Of a stretch of DNA of 23,863 nucleotides, positions 14,733 to 21,553 are shown in pieces. A program made the translations under genes and the position numbers. Origin of the DNA: Pseudomonadota bacterium. GTDB lineage: Bacteria; Pseudomonadota; Gammaproteobacteria; Steroidobacterales; Steroidobacteraceae. The stretch's first letter is position 1, and the number at the start of each line of letters is the position of its first letter. The notes below the pieces were generated by a model, which was not told the DNA's origin, searched no databases, and saw only the letters and a list, made by a program, of their open reading frames with translations. The DNA lies in NCBI GenBank assembly GCA_023391335.1, contig JAEWBG010000105.1, forward strand, positions 1 through 23,863. Direction: 5' to 3'.

Positions 14733-14790
14733 ATCGCAAAGCGATCATTCCCGACGCCGGTCCTCCTCGACGATGAAATCGTCCATCGTC
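14733..14790 (-). terminator. Two hairpins downstream of the regulator gene
   Basis: Beginning within a few bases of the stop codon at 14793, a 7-bp stem GACGATG/CATCGTC (14769-14790, 8-nt loop) is followed by GATCGC-TTT-GCGATC (14747-14733, RNA order). Neither is followed by a U-run, so a factor-dependent end or a stabilising 3' structure is as likely as an intrinsic terminator. Confidence 0.4.
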
Positions 14791-14792
14791 AA

Positions 14793-16423
14793 CTATTTCA
14801 ACTTCTCGAACAGCACAACAAACCGAGGGTCATCGCGTAGCACATCGTAGTCTGGATCCGCTTCAATCCAATCGCGCTTGCCGCAGCCGCGGCCGAACAC
14901 CTCTTCGAGCAGTTGAATGGCTCGTTCCTTGTCGTGCATCTTTGCGTACAAACATGCGGCGTTGATGAGTGCGCCACTGTCATTCGGATTGACCTCCAGC
15001 GCACGTTGCGTCCACTCAATCGCGCGTTCAACTTGCCCCGCCTCAAACAGTGCGCCGCCGCCGAGCGAGAGCGTTCGCACATCGCGAGGATTCAAAGCAA
15101 GAATGCGTTCCGCGCGCCGAATGCTCGCCTCATTGACGGCCATGGACTCTTCGAGTCGACCTAACATCCGCAATGACTGACCCCACAAGAACGCGCTTTG
15201 GAAATCTTCTTGACGAACTTCGGCAGCCTGTCGAAACAGCTCCGCCGAGCGCTCAATATCCCCACGTGCGAAGGCGAGTCGTCCATATAGGTAGTAGGCG
15301 TCGAACGACTGTGGATTGATCGTGACGGCAGACTCGAAGTGGCGTTCCGCTTCTTCATAGCGGCGTTGCAATGACAATGCGAAACCGCGAGCAACATGCG
15401 ACTCCGCAGGCCCGATGCAAGATCCAACGCAATACGGCTTGCACGATCGGCCTCCTGCAAATCGATATCGCGTGCTCCCCACCATTCGTAGAGCCACGCG
15501 TGCGTCATGGCGAGACCCGCCCACGCGGGCGCGTAGTGCGAATCCAGTTCGATCGCGCAGCGAAACATCTCGAGGCTTTGATCCATATCGGGTTGTTGCA
15601 CCCGATGCATATGTTGGCGTCCGCGCAGAAAGTATTCGTAAGTATCCGCTGCAGTCTGCGGCCGCGAGATTGCGACCCTCTCGCGACCGGAAATGTGTCC
15701 GCCGCGCAGGATGTTCGCAACCGCCTCTGCGATCCGATCCTGGATCTCGAACACGTCGCCGAGTTGCGAATCGAAACGCTCGGACCATTTGTGATAACCG
15801 CTAGCCACATCGATGAGCTGAACAGTGACGCGTAGGCGATCGCCGGCTTTGCGAACACTGCCTTCGAGCAATGTGTCGGCGCGCAATTGCTCGCCGACAT
15901 CGCGCACATCGAGCCCGGGACTGCGAAACTGGAATGAAAGGCTGCGCGCAACGACACGGAGGCCGGGAATGCGCGTCAATGCATCGATCAATTCTTCCGC
16001 AAGCCCCTCGCAAAAATAGTCCTGATCGCGTCCAGGGCTCATGTCCGGGAACGGGAGCACTGCTATGGTCGCGGTGGCGGCTTGAGGCGTTCTAGACGCG
16101 ACGTTGCTCAACTGGTGGAGCTCGGCGATGAACCGATAGCCAAGCCGATGACGGGTCTCGATGAATCGCGGGTGCTTCGCATCGTCTTCAAGCGCTTGGC
16201 GCAGCTCTTGGATGCAGCTCACCAGCGCATCGTCGGTGACGATAGTGTCGCGCCAAACGCAAGCGAATAGCTCTTGCTTGGTGACCGGATGACCTGCCCG
16301 CTCCAGTAACGTTGCAAGGACCGCCGCGGCTTTGGGCGTCAGTCGCACTTCGCGCTCGCGGTTCCACAATTGCCCGGACTGCGGCTTGAATCGAAACGAC
16401 CCAAACCTGCTCTCTGTGTTCAT
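14793..16423 (-). pseudogene. Winged-helix / TolB-like / TPR regulator with one frameshift
   Basis: This gene would encode about 543 residues but is split into two frames. The first part (16423 to about 15410) has an OmpR-type winged-helix DNA-binding domain (RLTPKAAAVLATLLERAG, VSCIQELRQAL, FIETRHRLGYRF). A TolB-like domain follows (IAVLPFPDMSP, GLAEELIDAL, LLEGSVRKAGDRLRVTVQLIDV), then the first TPR. The second part (about 15407 to 14793) continues with TPR repeats (RRYEEAERHFESAVTINPQS, NPNDSGALINAACLYAK). Joining LDLASGL to AESHVARGFAL needs one extra base near 15407-15410, so one base is missing. Both halves still look well conserved, so the break is recent or a sequencing error. There is no membrane segment between domains, unlike CadC. 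ATG at 16423 is preferred over TTG at 16438. If truncated, the product keeps DNA binding but loses most TPRs. Confidence 0.85.
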
Positions 16424-16667
16424 AACGAGGCGATCCAATCAATTCCGGCGAATTCGCGGTTCATGCGCGTCGGCCAGTTAGAACCGCGCATCTCACATAC
16501 GGCACTTACTCGAAGATAGCTAACGGCCAATTCCAGTTGGCGATGCTCGAAGTCAGCTCGAACTAGCCGGTGTGACTCCCGGCGAAATCCCGGAAGTCGC
16601 CCGGGACTTACCGTTCGCCGCCTTCGTACTCTTGCTGCATCAACTTTGCAATCTGCGGGAGCATCCA

Positions 16668-17432
16668 ATGAAGCGAATGGGAATCTTCGTCTATGGCGTT
16701 GCCTGCTACGCCATTTTCTTCGTCACGTTCTTATACGCCATTGGCTTTCTGGGCAACTTTCTCGTGCCAGAACCCATCGACTCGGCTCGACAAACGCCGT
16801 TGCTCCAGGCTCTCGCTGCCAACTTGGGATTGCTGTTGATATTCGCTTTGCAGCACAGCGTCATGGCACGGCCTGCCTTCAAACGCTGGTGGACGCGCTG
16901 GGTACCGCAAGCCGCTGAACGGAGTACCTATGTGCTGTTTTCCAGCATCGCGTTGATCGTGCTGTTTGCACTGTGGCAACCGATGGGCGGCGTAATCTGG
17001 AACGTCGAATCGCACACTGGCCGAACTGTTTTATATGCGGCGTTCGCATTCGGCTGGGCGCTGCTATTGCTTTCGACCTTCCTGATCAATCACTTCGATC
17101 TATTCGGACTCAGACAAGTCTGGCTTGCGATGTTGGGCAAGCCGTATACCCCGCTGCGATTCGGCACGCCATTCTTGTATCGATATGTTCGCCATCCCTT
17201 GTACGTGGGTTGGCTGTTCACATTTTGGGCGGCACCGACGATGACCGTCGCGCACCTCGTGTTCGCACTCGCCTCCACTGCGTACATCCTGATTGCGATT
17301 CGCTTCGAAGAACGCGATTTGGTCGATGCACACCCGGAATACGCGGACTACCGACGCCGCGTGCCGATGTTGATTCCATCACTGAAGGCGAGATCTTCCG
17401 GCGAGCGCTCGATGGGCGGCGAAGTTATTTGA
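16668..17432 (+). CDS. mddA: Methanethiol S-methyltransferase-like membrane protein
   Basis: This is a 254-residue inner-membrane protein of the isoprenylcysteine methyltransferase/NnrU-like superfamily, closest in pattern to MddA. MddA methylates methanethiol to dimethyl sulfide with S-adenosylmethionine. About five to six membrane segments are visible. LINHFDLFGLRQVWL (139-153) and KPYTPLRF (158-165) are MddA-like. YRYVRHPLYVGW (171-182) and the EERDL segment (214-218) form the SAM-binding part shared by the superfamily. The frame is open from 16572, but ATG at 16668 with GGGAG seven bases upstream is chosen. It is divergent from the broken regulator gene, which could have controlled it. 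Another small-molecule methyltransferase function cannot be excluded. Confidence 0.75.
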   Translation: MKRMGIFVYGVACYAIFFVTFLYAIGFLGNFLVPEPIDSARQTPLLQALAANLGLLLIFALQHSVMARPAFKRWWTRWVPQAAERSTYVLFSSIALIVLFALWQPMGGVIWNVESHTGRTVLYAAFAFGWALLLLSTFLINHFDLFGLRQVWLAMLGKPYTPLRFGTPFLYRYVRHPLYVGWLFTFWAAPTMTVAHLVFALASTAYILIAIRFEERDLVDAHPEYADYRRRVPMLIPSLKARSSGERSMGGEVI

Positions 17433-17453
17433 TTGCGCCTTTAACGCGCGTTT

Positions 17454-17553
17454 CATCCTGTTCATCTTGTTAGTCCTGTCTACGATTCTTCTCTGGTATC
17501 TAGAGCAGAGAGCAAAGAACTTTTGGACAGGATGAACAGGATCAACAGGATGG
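17454..17553. repeat. Inverted pair of ATCCTGTTC-type nonamers
   Basis: The left arm (17454-17480) is built of ATCCTGTTC, ATCTTGTTA and GTCCTGTC units. The right arm (17526-17553) is its reverse complement with about four mismatches over 27 positions and contains GATGAACAG and GATCAACAG. The loop is 45 nt. A transcript of either strand would fold into a long stem. It starts 21 bp after the mddA-like stop codon and may end that transcript. Confidence 0.9.
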
Positions 17554-17638
17554 TATGAGGGCAAGTTCGTTAGGACGAAGCAGCGAACCTTGGTGCCCGT
17601 TCGCCACACCCCGATGAGATGAGGCGTGCTTCTGCCCT

Positions 17639-17704
17639 GCCGTGAGGCCCTCCTGATCCGAGAGGATCCTTCCTGCCGAAGGCCTACCTGACGGCGCAGT
17701 CGTC
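17639..17704 (+). repeat. Mini-hairpin chain, dispersed copy with 6-nt spacers
   Basis: The four stems are GCC-GTGA-GGC (17639-17648), GATCC-GAGA-GGATC (17655-17668), GCC-GAA-GGC (17675-17683) and GACG-N7-CGTC (17690-17704). All three spacers are exactly 6 nt: CCTCCT, CTTCCT and CTACCT. Two loops are GNRA tetraloops. Stem order and loop types match the chains at 7651-7942. Confidence 0.85.
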
Positions 17705-17773
17705 CGTCGTTACGATCGCGCGACTCGGGTGCGACGGATTAGACTCCGTGCGCACTGTGTGAGATTCCTTTAG

Positions 17774-17808
17774 TCACGGGTCAACCGTCACGAGTCACGG
17801 TTCAGAGC
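17774..17808. repeat. Degenerate heptamer stretch
   Basis: About five 7-nt units of AGTCACG/GGTCAAC/CGTCACG/AGTCACG/GTTCAGA type lie in a row. They resemble the CTTCACG units of the array at 1-84 and the heptamers next to 5110. Confidence 0.6.
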
Positions 17809-17870
17809 ACTTGCGGTGACGCTCATCCACCCATCACACCACACAGGCGCAGCGCACACGTTTCATCAGA

Positions 17871-17997
17871 ACTCCGTGATCTCCGCATTCTCCGTGGAAT
17901 CATTTTTCTTTTCCCAATACCCCCGTGCGCCCCGTGGAGTTTCTTACGTCCTATTCCGCGCACACTCTTGCCCCGTGCTCTCCGTGTCCTCCGTGTG
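17871..17997. repeat. CTCCGTGTC-type nonamer clusters
   Basis: Three clusters in the same orientation lie at 17871-17898, 17919-17939 and 17968-17997. They use 9-nt units such as ACTCCGTGA, TCTCCGCAT, TCTCCGTGG, GCCCCGTGG, CTCCGTGTC and CTCCGTGTG. AT-richer stretches separate the clusters. There is no inverted partner in this region. Confidence 0.8.
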
Positions 17998-18033
17998 AAA
18001 TCTTCTCGAGAAGCAACGCGCGCCCTCATCTAT

Positions 18034-19575
18034 TCATTGCCGCGCCGGCACCAAATTGCTCCACGTCTCCGTCAGCACATCATTGCCGCTTTGGAGGAAC
18101 CCGCGCAATTCGGTGGGTTGTGCAGGGTTGAGTTGTTTGACGCGAACTGCCATGCGCCATTGTCCGTTCGCATCGAGCCGATAAGCATTGCTCTCGATGA
18201 TTTCGCCATTGGCAGGTGCGCTCACGACTGCCTTCACCGGCGCGCCGATCGACAACGCATCTAGCGACGGACCTTTGAAGTCGACGACGTACTGCACTTC
18301 GTTCTCGCCCAAGTCCGCAAAGCCGCGTCCGACGCGCGTCTGCGTCACCCAAGCTCCAGGTGGGCGCTGCATGTTGTCGCCCTGCCAGTGCAATCGATAT
18401 GAATAGTCCAATGCTTGACCGATGGGCGGCGCTTTCTCAGGCACCCAATACGCAACGATGTTGTCGTTCGTCTCATCCGGCGTGCTGAGCTGGAAGAGTT
18501 CGACGCGACCCGGGCCCCAATTCCCAACCGGTTCGACCCACGCGCTCGGGCGCAGTTCGTAACGGGCTTCGTTGTCTTCGTAGTCGCGGAAATCCCGATC
18601 CCGCTGCATCAGCCCGAAACCTCGCAGACCCTTCATCGAGAACGAAGTGGTGAGCGGCGTCTTGGGATTGAGCAGTGGGCGCCAAATCCATTCGCCCGCG
18701 CCCGTCGCAACCATCAAGCCATCCGAGTCGTGCACTTCCGGACGAAAATCGATCGGATGCGGCTGGTTCTCGCCGAATGCAAACATGCTCGTCAATGGCG
18801 CGAGGCCGAGCGTCGCCACGTTGTCGCGCAGGAAAATGCGTGCGTGCACATCCATGATCGTTTCGGTGCCCGGATGGATATCGAATTGATAGGCGCCGCT
18901 GGAGCGAGGCGATTCAAGCAAAGCGTAAACCGTCAGCGTCGTTGCATCCTTCTCGGGACGCACGATCCAAAATTCGCTGAAGCGCGGAAACTCCTCGCCT
19001 TTGCCGCCGACCGTATCGATCGCGAGACCACGAGCCGATAGCCCATAGCGCTGCCCTGCCCCCAACGCTCGGAAATAGCTCGCGCCTAGAAACACAACCA
19101 GCTCGTCTTTGTAGAGACTGCCATTGAGCGGATAGTGGGCTCGGAATCCAGCAAAGCCCAAGTCGCCCCAGCTCTGCGGCGAGAGCTTGTTGCGGCCGTA
19201 GTCGAAGTCCGAACTGGAATATCGAATGTGTCGCGTCCCGAAAGGAGTCACTTCGTTGATGCGTACCGGCTCGGTTTGAAATTTGCCGAGATGAAAGAAC
19301 ATCAACTCGAACGGCAGATCTTCCTTACGCCACAGCGCGCGATCGGGACGAAAACGAATATCGCGATACTGATCGTACGTGAGCGCCTGGAGCTCTCGCG
19401 GCGGCTTACGAGTAATGGGTTGATACGGATGTTGTGCTTGCTGCTGCGCTTTGGTCGCGACATCGTCAAAGTCGAACGCAAAAGCGGCGTTCCCTAGCAG
19501 CGCAGTGCAAAGAGTCGCGACTGCTAATCTTCCAAGTCGAACTTGGACACCGAAAATTGAAGAGTTCATTTTCAT
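18034..19575 (-). CDS. opgG: Periplasmic glucan biosynthesis protein OpgG
   Basis: This 513-residue periplasmic protein belongs to the OpgG/MdoG family, needed to make osmoregulated periplasmic glucans. The signal peptide runs over residues 1-31 (AVATLCTALLGNAAFA) and the mature part begins FDFDDVATKAQ. Family landmarks are plentiful: LTYDQYRDIRFRPDRALW, LMFFHLGKF, DLGFAGFRAHYPLN, VFLGASYFRALG, YGLSARGLAIDT, FGENQPHPIDFRPEVHDSDG and a C-terminal Ig-like region. Length agrees with E. coli MdoG (~511). The frame is open to 19677, but the extra residues lack a signal, so ATG at 19575 is chosen; ATG at 19569 is also possible. The glucosyltransferase opgH, usually next to opgG, is not in the window. 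Confidence 0.95.
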   Translation of the reverse strand: MKMNSSIFGVQVRLGRLAVATLCTALLGNAAFAFDFDDVATKAQQQAQHPYQPITRKPPRELQALTYDQYRDIRFRPDRALWRKEDLPFELMFFHLGKFQTEPVRINEVTPFGTRHIRYSSSDFDYGRNKLSPQSWGDLGFAGFRAHYPLNGSLYKDELVVFLGASYFRALGAGQRYGLSARGLAIDTVGGKGEEFPRFSEFWIVRPEKDATTLTVYALLESPRSSGAYQFDIHPGTETIMDVHARIFLRDNVATLGLAPLTSMFAFGENQPHPIDFRPEVHDSDGLMVATGAGEWIWRPLLNPKTPLTTSFSMKGLRGFGLMQRDRDFRDYEDNEARYELRPSAWVEPVGNWGPGRVELFQLSTPDETNDNIVAYWVPEKAPPIGQALDYSYRLHWQGDNMQRPPGAWVTQTRVGRGFADLGENEVQYVVDFKGPSLDALSIGAPVKAVVSAPANGEIIESNAYRLDANGQWRMAVRVKQLNPAQPTELRGFLQSGNDVLTETWSNLVPARQ

Positions 19576-19680
19576 TGTCGTGCAGCAAACGGACCGGGTT
19601 GGAAAGATATCACGTTCTATCCGCCCTTCACTTTGGCGGATGGGGTGCGCGGTCGGGTGATTTGAGCGCACGATCACGGG

Positions 19681-19860
19681 CTATGTTCGGGTTTCCTGCA
19701 GCCCCTGGAGTGCGCCGTCACAATTGCACTTACGCGCAGCGACACCGCTCTGTTCCTATGGATCAATGACACGTTGCCCGGCATCTTTCCCTTGTTTCGC
19801 GATGTTGCGATCAAATCCATCCGCAAACCCGCTTTCGAGCAAGCTGCTATAGCGGATCAC
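19681..19860 (+). pseudogene. Possible PAP2-like N-terminal remnant
   Basis: One plus-strand frame reads SDTALFLWINDTLPGIFPLF and continues RDVAIKSIRKPAFEQAA. This recalls the first membrane entry of PAP2 phosphatases (ALFLWIN...LP). It is not followed by the PAP2 active-site motifs. It lies just before the ArnT-like remnant in a different frame. The match is short and uncertain. The same stretch must also hold the opgG promoter on the other strand. Confidence 0.2.
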
Positions 19861-19862
19861 CT

Positions 19863-20378
19863 GTGCCGGCACTGCGACCCTATCTGCTGGTCACTGCATT
19901 GTGCCTGGCGATTGCGGCGGTGGTCGTATCAGTGGCTGCAATCACTAGCATCGTGTGTGCCTGGTGGCCCGCAAGGACGAGTCGGGGCTTACGGCTCACC
20001 GCAGGCGCCGCCGCCGGCGCCATCGCTCAGACGGTCTTGATTGCCGCCGTGCTGCCATCGCTTTCACGCATTTGGATTAGTGAACGCGTGGCGCAAAGCG
20101 TCGGGCAGCTCGACGAAGAACGCGTTGTCGTAGCGGGGTACTACGAACTCAGTTTGGTGTTCCTGATGAACGGACGCACGCAGGCGGCGGATGGCGCGGC
20201 TGCAGCGAAACAGATCGCATCCACACAGGTGAAGATAGCAGTCGTTGAAGAACGACAGCTCCCAACCTTCCTCAAAGCGCTCTCACCCCACGTCGCAGTC
20301 GAACGCGACGTGGTCGATGGTTTCAACTATTCGCAAGGCAAGCGAGTCCGTCTTCACATTTTCGAAGCGCAACGATAA
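19863..20378 (+). pseudogene. C-terminal remnant of an ArnT-like glycosyltransferase
   Basis: These 171 codons resemble only the end of GT83/ArnT-type lipid-linked sugar transferases. There are two final membrane segments (LLVTALCLAIAAVVVSVAA and AAGAIAQTVLIAAVLPSL). A soluble C-terminal domain follows, with RVVVAGYYELSLVFLMNG, a segment KIAVVEERQLPTFLKAL and the terminal VDGFNYSQGKRVRLHIFEAQR. Full-length relatives have about 500-600 residues; the catalytic N-terminal membrane domain is absent. The apparent start is a GTG without a clear ribosome site, and the upstream frame is open but not recognisable. Truncation by deletion is the best reading. A short stand-alone membrane protein is the alternative. 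Confidence 0.6.
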
Positions 20379-20404
20379 GGATGCCGCCGCGATGCGCCTC
20401 GAGG

Positions 20405-21298
20405 TCAGTTCAGCGTCTTACTCGCGATCTCGGACTTCTCGCTTTCAGCGCCCGCCGATGACAGCGCCGTGATCGCGAAGTAGTACGTCCCAGTGCCTAG
20501 GCCGTCGATGACATACGAGGTCAGTCCTGCATCGTTCAGAGATATCACCGTTCCCAGATCGTCAGGGCTTTTGCCGTAGAAGATGCGATAGCCGCTCAAG
20601 TCCGTGAGCTGCGAACCATCGGTGTTGGTGGTCGGCGGAATCCAATTGAGTGTCGCAACGCCGTTGGATACTTCATTCACCGTGATTGCGAACACGGGTA
20701 GGGTCGTCTTATGCGAGCCATCGGAAACGCTGATCTCAAGATTGGAATAGGTGCCGACGTCAGCGGCCGTTGGAGTACCGGAGAGCGAGCCGTCGTTGCT
20801 GCTGAAGGCGAGCCAGGCAGGGAGGTTCTGTGCACTGAACGTGAGTGCATCGCCATCTGGGTCGCTCGCCTCGGGCGTGAAATGGTATGCCTCGTTGACT
20901 AGTGCCGACGCACTAGGAGTCCCGCCAATCGTAGGAGCGGAATTCTGCTCGGTCGCGGTAATCGAGAACGCCGGCAACGAGGCGGACGAATATCTATCAC
21001 TTACTGAAATTACGATGCCGGACCACGTGCCAGGCGATTGCGGCGTTCCGTACAACGTACCAGTGGCACTGGAGAACTGAGCCCATGCCGGCCGCTGCCG
21101 AATCGAGAAACGCAAACGCTTCGCTCGAGTGTCTGGATCGCTAGCGGTCGGTGTAAAGGAATACGAGCTTCCGACAATCACGCTGGTCGGCGGCGCACCT
21201 GAGATGGTGGGAGGAGCTGCGTATGAAGTCGAGGCTAGTGCGAGCGCTGCAAACAGAGCCATGCAAGCGAAAGAAACCGGCACACGAGCAGTGTACAT
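20405..21298 (-). CDS. Secreted protein with two Ig-like (He_PIG) domains and fibronectin III
   Basis: This 297-residue exported protein has a signal peptide at residues 1-28 (FACMALFAALALASTSYA). Two cadherin-like putative Ig (He_PIG) domains follow. They are at about 29-117 (YSFTPTASDPD, PAWAQFSSATGTLYGTP) and 120-209 (YHFTPEASDPDGD, PAWLAFSSNDGSLSGTP). The conserved Asp residues probably bind calcium. A C-terminal fibronectin type III domain (about 212-297) has LNWIPPTTNTDGS, LSGYRIFYG and TYYFAITALSSAGAES. Such modules mediate binding rather than catalysis; the partner is unknown. ATG at 21298 is chosen because it begins the signal peptide and has GGAGAGGA upstream. It converges on the ArnT-like remnant. 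Confidence 0.87.
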   Translation of the reverse strand: MYTARVPVSFACMALFAALALASTSYAAPPTISGAPPTSVIVGSSYSFTPTASDPDTRAKRLRFSIRQRPAWAQFSSATGTLYGTPQSPGTWSGIVISVSDRYSSASLPAFSITATEQNSAPTIGGTPSASALVNEAYHFTPEASDPDGDALTFSAQNLPAWLAFSSNDGSLSGTPTAADVGTYSNLEISVSDGSHKTTLPVFAITVNEVSNGVATLNWIPPTTNTDGSQLTDLSGYRIFYGKSPDDLGTVISLNDAGLTSYVIDGLGTGTYYFAITALSSAGAESEKSEIASKTLN

Positions 21299-21553
21299 AG
21301 CGAGTCCTCTCCAACAGGCATCGCCAATCACGTACGCATGCGATCGCTGCAGATTAAGTTTTCACCAGAGCGTCACCTTGTTCGTGATGGATGCCATATC
21401 GACTGTTGAACATGGGCTCGCAGTGCGAGCGCGATGGCTCAACACGCATTGGAGAACTCGCGTTCCATCGTTGCTGCAATTGCAATCTTGCGTCGCCGAA
21501 TTACTCTGCACCAAGTACAACTTGTGGCGGTTCATCGGTGTAGGTGTAGGCGA

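Larger units (their letters stand above)
14436..14792. other. 357-bp gene-free gap with hairpin repeats
   Basis: This lies between the 3' end of the broken regulator gene and the small ORF. It holds a hairpin chain (14515-14582) and, just after the regulator stop, two neat stems: GACGATG/CATCGTC (14769-14790) and GATCGC-AAA-GCGATC (14733-14747). The latter stem is the same one that opens the chain at 7343, with a different loop. No gene with a convincing ribosome site was found. Confidence 0.7.
17433..18033. other. 601-bp repeat-rich gap
   Basis: No gene is supported here. In order it holds a palindrome AACGCGCGTT (17443-17452), an inverted pair of 9-nt repeats (17454-17553), a mini-hairpin chain (17639-17704), a heptamer stretch (about 17774-17808) and three clusters of CTCCGTGTC-type nonamers (17871-17997). 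It separates the converging mddA-like and opgG genes, so all of this is in 3' flanks. Confidence 0.85.

Noticed and set aside
17443..17452. AACGCGCGTT palindrome after the mddA-like gene
   Set aside because: A 10-bp palindrome with no loop cannot form a useful RNA hairpin and is not unexpected by chance in this GC content.
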